Of a stretch of DNA of 64,000 nt, positions 27,563 to 36,668 are shown piece after piece. Within the stretch, counting starts at the first letter, position 1. The number at the start of each line of letters is the position of its first letter. The notes under the pieces were generated by a model. It ran no database searches. It was not told where the DNA came from and worked only from the letters and a program-made list of their open reading frames with translations. Origin of the DNA: G965267425 sp965267425 (lineage in GTDB: Bacteria > Bacteroidota > Bacteroidia > Flavobacteriales_E > Vicingaceae); contig OZ253959.1 of the NCBI GenBank assembly GCA_965267425.1, positions 1,674,001 to 1,738,000 of the forward strand, written 5' to 3'. Made by a program: the position numbers and the translations under genes.

Positions 27563-28594
27563 CTAGGATTGCAGAAGCATTTTCTTTATTTTCAAAATCA
27601 ATGCTGGCCCTTCATAAATGAATCCTGTGTACAATTGGATTAAGTCCGCTCCAGCTTCCAGCATTAATCTTGCATCTTCAGCAGAATGAATACCTCCAGC
27701 AGCTATGATGGCAAATTTTCCTTGAGTCCGTTTTGAAATATAAGACACCACTTCACGAGATCGCAAGGTCAACGGTTTTCCACTTAGTCCTCCTGCCCCG
27801 ATTTTATCTAAAGTGTGGGTATCGGTGTTTAAGTTATCCCTTGAAATGGTGGTATTGGTTGCTATGATTCCGTCAATCTTTGTTTCAAGAATGATTTCGA
27901 TGATTTCATCTAATTGGTTTTCATGCAAGTCCGGAGCGATTTTTAATACGATTGGTTTTGGAACGGGTTGTTCGCTATTAATGGTTTTCAGCGTCCTTAA
28001 CAAATTTGTTAAAGGCTCTTTTTCTTGTAATTCTCTAAGACCGGGTGTGTTGGGCGAACTGACGTTAATGGTAAAATAGTCAACGTATTCGTGGAGTTTC
28101 TTAAAGCTTTCAATATAATCCTTGTTGGCTTCAGCATTCTCGGTAATTTTATTTTTACCAATGTTTCCTCCAATGATGACATCAGGTTTATGTTTCTTCA
28201 ATTGAAGCACCATGGCGTCCACCCCTTTATTATTAAACCCCATACGGTTTATGAGCGCCTTATCCGCAGGTAATCTGAATAAGCGAGGTTTGGGATTACC
28301 CGGCTGTGGCCTCGGAGTTACCGTTCCAATTTCAATAAACCCAAACCCTAACGGGGCAAAGGCATTATACCCTCTTCCGTCTTTATCAAATCCGGCAGCT
28401 AATCCAACAGGGTTAGGAAAATCTATGCCCATGACTTTTCTATGAAGGGACGAATCTTCCAGCTTCCAGAAGTTTCTCACAAAATTTCTTTTCCATCGCA
28501 TTTTCCCTGCCAATCGCATCAATCCAAAAATCAAATGATGCACTGTTTCAGGCGGTAAAAGAAAAAGTAAAGGGCGAATGACGAATGTATACAT
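27563..28594 (-). CDS. pyrD: Quinone-dependent dihydroorotate dehydrogenase (class 2)
   Basis: From ATG 28594 the enzyme is 343 residues. An N-terminal amphipathic membrane-binding helix is followed by GLAAGFDKDGRGYNA, the RPQPGNPKPRLFRLP segment and INRMGFNN. The class 2 catalytic-loop serine lies in the NVSSPNTPGLR segment. It oxidises dihydroorotate to orotate with quinone as acceptor, in pyrimidine synthesis. The upstream in-frame start would add six residues (MPQHCI) and is not typical of the family. Confidence 0.95.
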   Translation of the reverse strand: MYTFVIRPLLFLLPPETVHHLIFGLMRLAGKMRWKRNFVRNFWKLEDSSLHRKVMGIDFPNPVGLAAGFDKDGRGYNAFAPLGFGFIEIGTVTPRPQPGNPKPRLFRLPADKALINRMGFNNKGVDAMVLQLKKHKPDVIIGGNIGKNKITENAEANKDYIESFKKLHEYVDYFTINVSSPNTPGLRELQEKEPLTNLLRTLKTINSEQPVPKPIVLKIAPDLHENQLDEIIEIILETKIDGIIATNTTISRDNLNTDTHTLDKIGAGGLSGKPLTLRSREVVSYISKRTQGKFAIIAAGGIHSAEDARLMLEAGADLIQLYTGFIYEGPALILKIKKMLLQS

Positions 28595-28634
28595 GATGCA
28601 ATGTTGCGGCAAAAATACAATTAATGATCAGGTA

Positions 28635-28985
28635 TCATTCATTCGGAAGCTTATTGTATTCCCTAAAGGTTCCATCACTTTTCAACACAACCACAGATTC
28701 TGTAGTTCTTTTGGCGGAATTGCCCATAAATTGAGCATTTGAAGAAGGCTTTTGGTTTTCAGAAGTATTTATCATCTCTGGATTTCCTTCTCCGGTAACC
28801 AACCATTTTACATCAACATCAGGAAAATGAGCAATAATTTTAGTGATTAGATCAAGGCTTGCACTATTCCTTCCTGAAAGTACATGTGAAATGTTGGCAC
28901 GTTGCACTCCAATTTTATCTGCGAATGATGCATTCGTCAACTGAGCTTTGTTCATGATCCACTTAATTCTTTCTACCATTTCCAT
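28635..28985 (-). CDS. XRE-family DNA-binding regulator
   Basis: This 116-residue protein has an N-terminal HTH_3/XRE domain (about 5-65), with FADKIGVQRANISHVLSGR as the recognition region and VDVKWLVTGEG just after it. The C-terminal 45 residues are short and polar. It is on the same strand as pyrD, 40 bp upstream, and divergent from the secreted protein at 29295 across a long AT-rich spacer. Its targets are unknown; autoregulation is plausible. Confidence 0.88.
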   Translation of the reverse strand: MEMVERIKWIMNKAQLTNASFADKIGVQRANISHVLSGRNSASLDLITKIIAHFPDVDVKWLVTGEGNPEMINTSENQKPSSNAQFMGNSAKRTTESVVVLKSDGTFREYNKLPNE

Positions 28986-29294
28986 GACATAAAAATACCA
29001 ATTGAAGCATCTCTGTTGCCGATTTTAATGAATTTTTATTTACCTAAATTTATGCAGCATATATTTAAACGTAATTATTTGATATATAATTATTTATAGT
29101 TTTATTTTGATTATTTATTAACATTTGTAAATCAATCTCACTGAATCATTGCGTAATGGAAATTTAATCATTGCTATACAAGGCTTTTGAGTCATTTACA
29201 TATGTTAATTAGGTGTCTTTTTTAATGATCTGCATTTTTTGCGAATTCATGATCCTTTTATTCTTTGCTGAAAAGAAAATATCTTTACCTGTGT
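28986..29294. other. AT-rich intergenic region between divergent genes
   Basis: This 309-bp spacer is very AT-rich (a run of ATTATTTATAGTTTTATTTTG near 29090) and contains no open reading frame of note, hairpin or repeat that I can see. It should hold the promoters and operators for the XRE gene and the divergent secreted protein. Confidence 0.5.
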
Positions 29295-30605
29295 ATGCAA
29301 TCTTGGTCATTTTGTAATAAGGAGAAAATAGGTTTCGGAGTCATTCGACTTTGTATTACGCTCATTTTTATTCTACCTACCCTATCCTATTCAGCTGACT
29401 GGAAAGATTCCGTTATTACACAGGATAATTACAAAGCAGCCATTCGCTCCTACCTTCCATACATTGTAAAACGATTCGACCATTCCGAGTCATACTCTTA
29501 CAAAACGGACGTTCTAAGGTCGATTGTTCAGGTTGACACCAATGGACAAGCGACTAACTGGTTCACCGTGAAGGACTTTTCAGGTCATGATGGGCGTCAA
29601 TTGCGCAACATGTTTAGGATCATCGAATTTCCAAAGGCGTTAAAAGACAGTGTTCCTGTGGATTATTATTTACGTCTATCGTTTGATTTGTATGCGTATA
29701 CAATGCGATTCACCTGCGATAGCATGTTGTACCATGTAAATGCTAGGGACAGCATTTGGCCTATCAGAGATACTATTCCCTATAAAAGAGCTGAAATATT
29801 GATTAATGATAAAATCAATGACTCTTTGCAACTGGAACTGGGCAAAATATTGAGTCGTCAATCAAGTTCTTTTTTCATCAAAAAGATGGAGAGCCGAAAT
29901 CAAATGGGAAGAGTCAGATGTCGTGTAAAACATTTATATGAAGATAGTTATGAACTCTGCTGGCTGTCTGTTGTCAACATTGAAAACTTCAGGGTGAATG
30001 GGAAATTCGAAGCGAAACCAAAGGTTCTGGAAATGTTTGATCAAGGAGATGAATATGTGGTAGATATTCGTGAAATCTATGACTGGCAGCTATTGGGAAA
30101 ACGGCCAATAGGTTATTTTGGTGATCCAGAAGCCCGCTATAATACGTTGAACCTTGAAATAAAGGACATCAATGAGATTATCCACGATTTAATTTTTTCG
30201 GAGAAAGTGGCTGATATTGAGCGTAGAATCATTGGTATTGATACCACTGAAATAGATGTAAAAACTGCTTACCCTGGAGGAACAGACGCTTTAAAAGTAC
30301 TTTTTCGCGATAATCTCGTGAAGTTCTTAACCTCAAATGAAATCATGTCAAGGCAACAACAGCGCAATACCTCTTTGAAAAGAATCGACCGATTTGGTAC
30401 AGTGTATGCGTCATTTTACATCACGTCAGAGGGCAAAATCCTCAATCCGAAAATACTACTTGGCGGCTCTCATGATGACAGAGAAAGCCTTATACGTTCC
30501 ATTTACAATATGGAACCATGGCAGCCAGCTTTATCCAATGGTAAAGCTGTACCCAGTTATCGATTGATAAAGTTTGATTTAAATTGGATAACTACAAAGC
30601 TGTAG
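29295..30605 (+). CDS. Secreted protein with C-terminal TonB-like domain
   Basis: I chose ATG 29295 over an upstream TTG; it gives a 436-residue protein with a membrane segment or signal peptide ending SYSA (about residue 34). The middle 270 residues match nothing I know. The last 85 residues (RFGTVYASFYITSEGKI, then IYNMEPWQPALSNGK) show the TonB C-terminal fold used to touch the plug of outer-membrane receptors. Without a long periplasmic Pro-rich arm or ExbB/D genes nearby it is unlikely to be an energiser. Many Bacteroidota secreted proteins carry this domain alone. Confidence 0.7.
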   Translation: MQSWSFCNKEKIGFGVIRLCITLIFILPTLSYSADWKDSVITQDNYKAAIRSYLPYIVKRFDHSESYSYKTDVLRSIVQVDTNGQATNWFTVKDFSGHDGRQLRNMFRIIEFPKALKDSVPVDYYLRLSFDLYAYTMRFTCDSMLYHVNARDSIWPIRDTIPYKRAEILINDKINDSLQLELGKILSRQSSSFFIKKMESRNQMGRVRCRVKHLYEDSYELCWLSVVNIENFRVNGKFEAKPKVLEMFDQGDEYVVDIREIYDWQLLGKRPIGYFGDPEARYNTLNLEIKDINEIIHDLIFSEKVADIERRIIGIDTTEIDVKTAYPGGTDALKVLFRDNLVKFLTSNEIMSRQQQRNTSLKRIDRFGTVYASFYITSEGKILNPKILLGGSHDDRESLIRSIYNMEPWQPALSNGKAVPSYRLIKFDLNWITTKL

Positions 30606-30983
30606 CTATACTTCCTTAGCGAATATACCAGCAAAAGCCAAGGAGGCGCCAATCAGACCGAGATCTTTAAACGTGCTGATCATTCCCAACTGTTTCATCA
30701 TAGGATCATCTCCCATCATGTTAGGAATGTGCATGGTCACGATGAATATCAAGATCATCACTGCAAGTAATAAGCAGGCTAATCTTGCCATTTTGCCCCA
30801 TACAATTGAGATTGAAGCAGCCAGCATCCCCAGGCCAGCGATATAGTTTAGAAACATTTTAGCGGGCATCCATGCTGGGACCATGGCCGCCATTTCATCT
30901 GCATTCATGAAATGACCTAGTCCAAAAACGAAAAAAGGTAAGGCAAATAGCACTCTGGCTACGGTAGTGGTTAGCATTTCCAT
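30606..30983 (-). CDS. DoxX-family membrane protein
   Basis: This 125-residue protein has four hydrophobic helices in the DoxX arrangement, with FALPFFVFGLGHFMNADEM at the start and a short loop before the last helix. DoxX proteins are linked to thiol/oxidative stress or quinol-related functions, but the role of these short versions is not settled. Its end lies directly against the end of the convergent secreted gene. Confidence 0.8.
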   Translation of the reverse strand: MEMLTTTVARVLFALPFFVFGLGHFMNADEMAAMVPAWMPAKMFLNYIAGLGMLAASISIVWGKMARLACLLLAVMILIFIVTMHIPNMMGDDPMMKQLGMISTFKDLGLIGASLAFAGIFAKEV

Positions 30984-31076
30984 AATCGTAAATTACTGAA
31001 TTTGAACCTACTAAGATAACACTAATTCACAATAATGCAAATCACCAAATGTGCTAAATACCTATTAATATGTGGG

Positions 31077-31556
31077 TTAGTTGAACTTAAAAACGTCCGA
31101 AGGACTTTCAACCGTGCTCAACAATGTTTCTTTTTCTCCAGAAACTAAATACCATTGATTATCTGAACGATACTGCATCATCACTTCTTTCCCTTCATAC
31201 GCTCCGGAAATTTGTTTGATAACCAATTGATTGGTCGTTGCTGTTAATTTAAAAGTCCCTTCAGGAGTGGATACAATTTGTTCTTCTACTTCTCCTGGTG
31301 CAAGTGATACAGGATTGGAGCCTGTCCAGAACTCAATTGAATTAAGGAATATCGCATCAATAAATAATGACAATCCATAAACCGGAATAATAACCATTCC
31401 AACAAATAAGATAGAACGAATAATGCCACTATCGGACACTTCTCCATTCCAGTCATAAATAGACTTGGTTAATTTGAATGGACCATAACATCCTGTTTGA
31501 ACCATTGATAAGCCCATTACAAGGGCAGTTGCGAAATAAATTTTTACTTTTTTCAT
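31077..31556 (-). CDS. DUF3332 lipoprotein
   Basis: From ATG 31556 the protein is 159 residues. Its lipoprotein signal (VQTGC, Cys about 24) is followed by CYGPFKLTKSIYDWNGEV and a hydrophobic segment (about 48-72), typical of DUF3332. The C-terminal 70 residues form a small beta domain. The role is unknown. It follows the DUF3078 gene by 13 bp, so the two are probably co-transcribed. Confidence 0.85.
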   Translation of the reverse strand: MKKVKIYFATALVMGLSMVQTGCYGPFKLTKSIYDWNGEVSDSGIIRSILFVGMVIIPVYGLSLFIDAIFLNSIEFWTGSNPVSLAPGEVEEQIVSTPEGTFKLTATTNQLVIKQISGAYEGKEVMMQYRSDNQWYLVSGEKETLLSTVESPSDVFKFN

Positions 31557-31569
31557 AATTAAATTGGAT

Positions 31570-32532
31570 TTAGAATTTGACAGAAATTCCAATGCTCAGC
31601 ACTTCCTTGAATTGTACACGTGGCCCAACTCTTGGGTTACCTTCAGCATCTGTTCCGTCGGTTATTTTAATATCGTCATCATAAATCAATACAGTGTTGA
31701 TATTGGTTGATAAGTATTCGTTAATTTTCATATTGATGAGTACTTCCCAATTTACATCAATATTTTGAGGATTTTCCAGGTAATTTGAAAACAATTCCAA
31801 TTTGGTAGCTAACGTAACGTTTTCCATCACCTCTGTATTGTAAGTGGTCTTGATATACGCTCCAAATTCATGACGAACAGACTGTCCGTCTTTGGTTTTC
31901 ACCAATACATCATTGATTACTTCATATTCCGCAGGATCTACGCCATAGGCACCAATATCAGCCAAATCTTGTCGCAATACAAACGTGGTTTTGGTAGATG
32001 TGGGAGCTACTAAAAATGAAAACTTATCTGGTACGATATAGTCAAGACCCAGAGATGTTGATAAGTACCCGGGGGCCATGAAATCTGAGATCAAGCTATC
32101 GTCTACTTCCGTATCAAAACCCTCCGCAAACTGAGTCTTAAACCCGGCTAAAAACGTATAATACCAACGCTTGGTGGCTTGGTAACCATATTTGGATGCA
32201 AAATCAATTTTATCGTCTGTTTTGGTAGGATCTGAATTTTCTTCACGCAATAAACCGTAAGCAAGGTTCAATTGGTTGTCCCAATTGTTTTTGCCTTTAT
32301 TATACACCGCTCCCAAACTCAAACCAGATGTTCCTGAGATTGATGTCTTACCACCACCTTGCCAATTTTGAAGATAGACTTGCGAAAAGTTAATGGCGAT
32401 AACTCCATTGTACTTCCAATTTGAGGTATCTATGGTGGGTTCACTGTCTTGTGAACTTCCCTCAATAGCAATGGATAAAAGAAATAGAAAGGCCAACCCT
32501 TTCCTTATGACTGGCGGAATAGATATTTTCAT
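31570..32532 (-). CDS. DUF3078 outer-membrane-type protein
   Basis: This 320-residue protein has a signal peptide (to about residue 26) and the DUF3078 opening WKYNGVIAINFSQVYLQNW with WQGGGKTSISG. Alternating hydrophobic strands along the whole length suggest a beta-barrel in the outer membrane. The family is Bacteroidota-specific and has no assigned function. It sits between the cytidylate-kinase-like gene and DUF3332, all on the minus strand with short gaps. Confidence 0.87.
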   Translation of the reverse strand: MKISIPPVIRKGLAFLFLLSIAIEGSSQDSEPTIDTSNWKYNGVIAINFSQVYLQNWQGGGKTSISGTSGLSLGAVYNKGKNNWDNQLNLAYGLLREENSDPTKTDDKIDFASKYGYQATKRWYYTFLAGFKTQFAEGFDTEVDDSLISDFMAPGYLSTSLGLDYIVPDKFSFLVAPTSTKTTFVLRQDLADIGAYGVDPAEYEVINDVLVKTKDGQSVRHEFGAYIKTTYNTEVMENVTLATKLELFSNYLENPQNIDVNWEVLINMKINEYLSTNINTVLIYDDDIKITDGTDAEGNPRVGPRVQFKEVLSIGISVKF

Positions 32533-32557
32533 TTGAATTAAATTGAAATTGATAGGT

Positions 32558-33241
32558 TTAGATAAGTTTTCTTGATTTCATCAATGATATAATGGCATCA
32601 ATGATCAAATCTTGCGAAAGTGTGCTCGTATTAAAAGATGCGTCAAACAGTTCATTTCCATGTACTTTAAGCCCATGGTAATAATCAATTAACATCTTGC
32701 GATTTTCATCAGTTTCGTCCATGTATTCTTGTGCCTCATGCTCTTTCATATTTTCTCTCTTCATCACTTCTTTTATGCGATGTTTAAGGGGAGCATGAAA
32801 TTTGATATGAAGTGATTTCTCTATGCCATGACAAATGCCAACCCCTCCCAGTCCAACAATTATGACTTTTCCTTTTGCAGCAGATTTAATAATGAGATCC
32901 TGGAGCGTCTTTTTCACCATCTCATCACTTTCATTGTAATGTTGCCCAAAAGAAAGAATTAAATCACGCACAAAACCTTTGTTTTCTGAATAGATAACAT
33001 GATTGACACTATTTGCAGACATGTGCAATCTCTTAGCCGATTCTTTGACAATTTCTGTACTTACCCATTTCCATTCCTGAAGCCTTTTTTCTTCATGAAG
33101 TCTTTGCACCAGTTTTTCCGCAATCTCATTGGCAGGACACCCCTTTTCTCTTGAAAAGGTTAAAACAGGGCCTGTAATTTTCTTTTTAATATCAGGCTTT
33201 CCTGAACGATGAGACATGTATTGTAATAAATCTTCCTTCAT
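32558..33241 (-). CDS. Cytidylate kinase-like family protein
   Basis: From ATG 33241 the protein is 227 residues. TFSREKGCPANEIAEKL (28-44) replaces the standard P-loop of nucleotide kinases in a way typical of the cytidylate kinase-like group; ATP binding is therefore uncertain. The rest fits the lid and core of an NMP-kinase fold (GKVIIVGLGGVGICHG). The substrate is unknown. The Met 18 codons further upstream lacks family similarity. Confidence 0.82.
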   Translation of the reverse strand: MKEDLLQYMSHRSGKPDIKKKITGPVLTFSREKGCPANEIAEKLVQRLHEEKRLQEWKWVSTEIVKESAKRLHMSANSVNHVIYSENKGFVRDLILSFGQHYNESDEMVKKTLQDLIIKSAAKGKVIIVGLGGVGICHGIEKSLHIKFHAPLKHRIKEVMKRENMKEHEAQEYMDETDENRKMLIDYYHGLKVHGNELFDASFNTSTLSQDLIIDAIISLMKSRKLI

Positions 33242-33460
33242 TTGTTTCCCTCGTGTTATTGAACTAAATGTAGCGCAAATCTTATAATATTTCAATAGCT
33301 ATCTGTTCAAAAGATCCAATTTATTTCAGATATCCATCCTGGTCAAGTTCAATCATGCTTTCTGAAAAATCATTCAAGCATTGGCAATCAGATATTTAAA
33401 AAATAAAATCGTCAGATAATTCAATAAATTATTGGTGAAAAAGAAATAACTTTATGAAAA

Positions 33461-33739
33461 ATGAGCTTTATGAAGCATGTAAATGTTTCAATCCAAGGCA
33501 AAGTACAAGGTGTATGGTTTAGAAAGTCTGCCAAGCAGGAAGCAGATAAACGTTCTATTGTTGGATTTGTCCGAAACGAACCTGGCGGAGGGGTTTATCT
33601 TGAGGCAGAAGGAGAACCCGATATGATTGATGAATACTTGCAATGGTGTCACACCGGACCCAACAATGCCAAAGTATCTTCGGTGAATGTATCTGAAGGT
33701 CCACTCAAACAATTCAACGATTTTAAGATCATTTTTTAA
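33461..33739 (+). CDS. acyP: Acylphosphatase
   Basis: This 92-residue enzyme has the acylphosphatase signature: GKVQGVWFRKSA with catalytic Arg21, then GFVRNEPGGGV with catalytic Asn39. It hydrolyses acyl phosphates such as acetyl phosphate. A second ATG three codons in (33470) gives the usual MKHVNVSIQGKVQG start and may be the true one. It stands alone between two spacers. Confidence 0.93.
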   Translation: MSFMKHVNVSIQGKVQGVWFRKSAKQEADKRSIVGFVRNEPGGGVYLEAEGEPDMIDEYLQWCHTGPNNAKVSSVNVSEGPLKQFNDFKIIF

Positions 33740-34101
33740 CTGACATCCTGATTTTCAGGAAGATGACCGAATTTCAGCAATTCATGCACGTTTTCACTCA
33801 TTCTTTACCGAATTCAATCCATTTTACACCAAAAATACAAGTTGTTATACCGCTTTTTAAATTTAGCGGAATCGCGTGATTAGTTTATCTACTTTTAGTT
33901 CGCAAGGTTACGACAATGAACCTAGCATATAAAAAGGATCGGTGGATAAAAGGTTTATATTAATTAGGCGGTGGTACCCTTTTGTTTGCCGGTCTTTTTG
34001 TTTTTACCCACTCATTTCAAAATACTTCTTCTAGGTCCCTGGAAATTTCTTATTTTTATCACTCGGCAGCAAGAATTTTACACCTGTATTTGGATTAATT
34101 C
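33740..34101. other. Intergenic spacer with one interrupted small reading frame
   Basis: The spacer is 362 bp. On the plus strand an ATG at 33916 opens a frame that hits TAA at 33961 and, still in frame, continues to TAA at 34098. The part after the first stop reads LGGGTLLFAGLFVFTHSF, like one membrane helix. This could be a decayed 61-codon membrane-protein gene or chance. Near 33750 there is a weak inverted repeat (tcctga/tcagga). Nothing else is visible. Confidence 0.3.
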
Positions 34102-34530
34102 ATGATGAAGAAATTAGTTTTCTTGATGATTGGTGCTTGTTTATTTCTAGCCTGTGGAGATGACGATCTCATTGTACCCGGCGCACCTGAGTTTGTGAAA
34201 CGATATCGATGCACCAGGACATATACGGGTTTAATTGATACGGGACAAACAGGTCCAATTTGGGTAGAAGATATTGATTCTGTTTCCATATCACTAGGTA
34301 TGCTGGATGGCGAAACTCCCGAAACTTTTATTCTTACCCTTCCTGTAGAAGATCAAATTGGTGAAGAAACCTTTAACGCACTGGTAGACGATACCTCCTT
34401 TGAGCAAACTGGTGTATTCCCCAGTATGTTCAACGGTCGTTTTATTCCTGTGGACAGCATTTATGTTCAGTGGTTTACAGGGGACAATGTAGGCTCTTAT
34501 TACAATTATTACGGGAAGCGAGACCTGTAA
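34102..34530 (+). CDS. Small lipoprotein, unknown
   Basis: This 142-residue protein has a lipoprotein signal (LFLACGDDD, Cys18) and an acidic mature N-terminus typical of surface-directed Bacteroidota lipoproteins. The remainder is a beta-rich domain with a conserved-looking VEDIDSVSISLGMLDG stretch and no Cys. I do not recognise the family. Confidence 0.72.
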   Translation: MMKKLVFLMIGACLFLACGDDDLIVPGAPEFVKRYRCTRTYTGLIDTGQTGPIWVEDIDSVSISLGMLDGETPETFILTLPVEDQIGEETFNALVDDTSFEQTGVFPSMFNGRFIPVDSIYVQWFTGDNVGSYYNYYGKRDL

Positions 34531-34662
34531 ACATCCTTAATTTTATAGATTACATTCAGCATTTCATCAAAAGGATGAACCATATCATTTTTTTTCCTGT
34601 CAACGGTCAGTTTATTGGCGACATACCCCATTTATTTTTGGATAAACTTATAATTGATTCAA

Positions 34663-35076
34663 ATGAAAAAAAGAGAGCCCGTTTCACATATCATGTCATC
34701 TAATTTGATAACCGTTAATGTGAATACACCGTTAAGAGAAACAAGAGATTTATTTGCAGAAAACAAAGTTCGTCACATACCCGTTGTGTCTGGAGATAAA
34801 CTCATCGGAATATTGTCTTATACCGACATTATGCGCATAAGTTTTGGTGGAAATTTTGAACAAGACAATGCAGATGAAGCCATATTTGACATGTTATCAA
34901 TCAATCAGGTCATGAAGTCTAATGTTCGAACGGTTTCTCCCAATGACACTGTAAAAGAAGTTGCTGAAATACTAACGAAGGTGGAATTTCACGCTTTACC
35001 GGTAACAGAAAATGACAAGTTGGTAGGAATAGTTACCACTACAGATGTCATTCAATACTTGGTAGATCAATATTAA
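34663..35076 (+). CDS. Tandem CBS-domain protein
   Basis: From ATG 34663 (the TTG three codons earlier is unnecessary) the protein is 137 residues and consists of two CBS motifs. These are about 8-60 (HIMSSNLITVNVNTPL, VRHIPVVSGDKLIGILSYTDIMR) and 78-137 (VMKSNVRTVSPNDTV, FHALPVTENDKLVGIVTTTDVI). A CBS pair binds adenosine nucleotides and regulates partner enzymes. No partner domain is present. A ClbS/DfsB gene begins 4 bp after its stop. Confidence 0.92.
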   Translation: MKKREPVSHIMSSNLITVNVNTPLRETRDLFAENKVRHIPVVSGDKLIGILSYTDIMRISFGGNFEQDNADEAIFDMLSINQVMKSNVRTVSPNDTVKEVAEILTKVEFHALPVTENDKLVGIVTTTDVIQYLVDQY

Positions 35077-35080
35077 TTTG

Positions 35081-35578
35081 ATGCCTCGACCAAAAACCAA
35101 AGAAGAACTGCTTTCATTGGGAAAGACAAATTTTGAAAGGTTATTAGCATTAATTGACGCTATACCTGAGGCAAAACGCATGTCTGAATTTCCGGAAGGA
35201 ATGCTGAACCGGAATGTTCGGGATGTACTGGCCCATTTACATCACTGGCATATTATGATGTTATCATGGTATGAAGTTGGCATGTCAGGAGAAAAACCAG
35301 ACATGCCAGCCAAGGGCTATACCTGGAAAACGGTTCCACAACTCAATCGTGAAATTCAACGTAAATACGCAGAAATGCCATTACACAAGGTCAAAGCAAT
35401 GATTCTGGAATCATATAAAGAAATACAACAATTAATATCCAGGCATTCAAACGATGAATTGTTTGAAAAGAAAAGGTACTTCTGGACCGGTTCCACTTCT
35501 CTGGGTTCATATTTAATTTCTGCCACTTCAAGTCATTATGACTGGGGATATAAACTGATCAAAAAAGCCTTGATATAA
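35081..35578 (+). CDS. ClbS/DfsB-family four-helix protein
   Basis: From ATG 35081 the protein is 165 residues. It begins PRPKTKEELLSLGKTNFERL and has VRDVLAHLHHWHIMMLSWYE, both typical of the ClbS/DfsB (DUF1706) group of DinB-like four-helix bundles. ClbS is a self-resistance cyclopropane hydrolase for colibactin, but most relatives have unknown substrates. No colibactin-type cluster is present. The next gene starts directly after its stop (TAAATG). Confidence 0.88.
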   Translation: MPRPKTKEELLSLGKTNFERLLALIDAIPEAKRMSEFPEGMLNRNVRDVLAHLHHWHIMMLSWYEVGMSGEKPDMPAKGYTWKTVPQLNREIQRKYAEMPLHKVKAMILESYKEIQQLISRHSNDELFEKKRYFWTGSTSLGSYLISATSSHYDWGYKLIKKALI

Positions 35579-36031
35579 ATGGATTTTCGGTACCGTTCAT
35601 CGTATTTTCAAAACACCATTATATTTTCCTTGATTTTGGTTACTTCTTTGGCATGTAACGAACAATCTATTCGTTTGGATCGTGCCTACATAACAAAACC
35701 ACTACCCGTGCAATTGGATAATGGAAGTCCCTGGAAAGCCAACCGCGAAACAACCCATGGCATTCAACAAATGCAAAATTTAATTGTCAATTTTAATTCT
35801 TCGAACGAGCTTGACGACTATCATTCCTTGTCACTTCAATTACAACATGAATTCACATTGATTTTCCAACAATGCACTATGAAGGGAGAAGCGCATAATC
35901 AACTGCACAATTACCTGATTCCCATAAACTCATCTTTCGAAATATTAAATTCCCAGAACATAGACTCTTGCTTTCAGGAAATTGAACGTTTGAAGTTTAT
36001 TTTGGACCAGTACCATCAATTCTTTGAATAA
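35579..36031 (+). CDS. Small lipoprotein, unknown
   Basis: This 150-residue protein starts at the ATG fused to the preceding TAA. An unusually long n-region precedes a hydrophobic core and TSLAC (Cys26), giving a lipoprotein signal. The mature part is mainly helical with scattered Gln/Asn, with two Cys residues (QQC, DSC) that could pair. I do not recognise the family. It is likely co-translated with the ClbS/DfsB gene. Confidence 0.68.
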   Translation: MDFRYRSSYFQNTIIFSLILVTSLACNEQSIRLDRAYITKPLPVQLDNGSPWKANRETTHGIQQMQNLIVNFNSSNELDDYHSLSLQLQHEFTLIFQQCTMKGEAHNQLHNYLIPINSSFEILNSQNIDSCFQEIERLKFILDQYHQFFE

Positions 36032-36057
36032 TTTTTTTGATGTGTTATATTTAGTTC

Positions 36058-36582
36058 ATGACGGATGATAAAAACGTCCATCCTGAACAGGACATTCCTT
36101 TAACGGTAATTCGGCCTCGTTTTGCGGTTGAAATGAGGTATTCAGTTGAAGAGATCATTGATCTAATTATCAGAGGTCTCAACCAGGGAGACTTTCCGGT
36201 AAAAGGAAAAATTGATCATCATCACGTTTTGTTGTCCATTGACGAAAGCGAGAAGCACTATTGGTCGCCAGAATTGTCCATCACCTTTGATGAAATGGAA
36301 ACCGGAAACGTTATCAGAGGAGTATTCGGTCCTCGACCGGCTGTGTGGACAATGTTTGTATTTTTTTACGCCATGATTGGATTTGGGGCATTGGTAGTAT
36401 TAATGGTGGCGATGTCTTATTATACATTGGATAAATCACTTGATGTTCTTTGGCTATTACCCATATTGGTTGTGATTTTCCTCTCTCTTTATTTGGTGGC
36501 GCATTCAGGCAAAAAAATGGGTAAGGAACATCTCCGAATCTTACATACGTTTATGGAAGATAGTACTGGTTTGAAAATTTGA
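36058..36582 (+). CDS. Small membrane protein with two helices, unknown
   Basis: This 174-residue protein has a soluble N-terminal domain (about 1-95, with a HHHVLLSIDESEKHYWSPEL stretch) and two adjacent transmembrane helices (about 98-122 and 130-148). A short basic tail follows. There is no signal peptide. It is 26 bp after the lipoprotein gene and may extend the same operon. I see no known family. Confidence 0.68.
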   Translation: MTDDKNVHPEQDIPLTVIRPRFAVEMRYSVEEIIDLIIRGLNQGDFPVKGKIDHHHVLLSIDESEKHYWSPELSITFDEMETGNVIRGVFGPRPAVWTMFVFFYAMIGFGALVVLMVAMSYYTLDKSLDVLWLLPILVVIFLSLYLVAHSGKKMGKEHLRILHTFMEDSTGLKI

Positions 36583-36668
36583 TCCTTAGGAACATTATCT
36601 ACAAGACCAGCTAATTATATTTTATGTATTTTTAACACAAATTATTTCGGCACATAAAATAGACCCTT

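Noticed and set aside
35081..35578. Colibactin self-resistance locus
   Set aside because: Only the ClbS/DfsB fold is present; there are no polyketide or peptide synthase genes nearby, and the family is broad.
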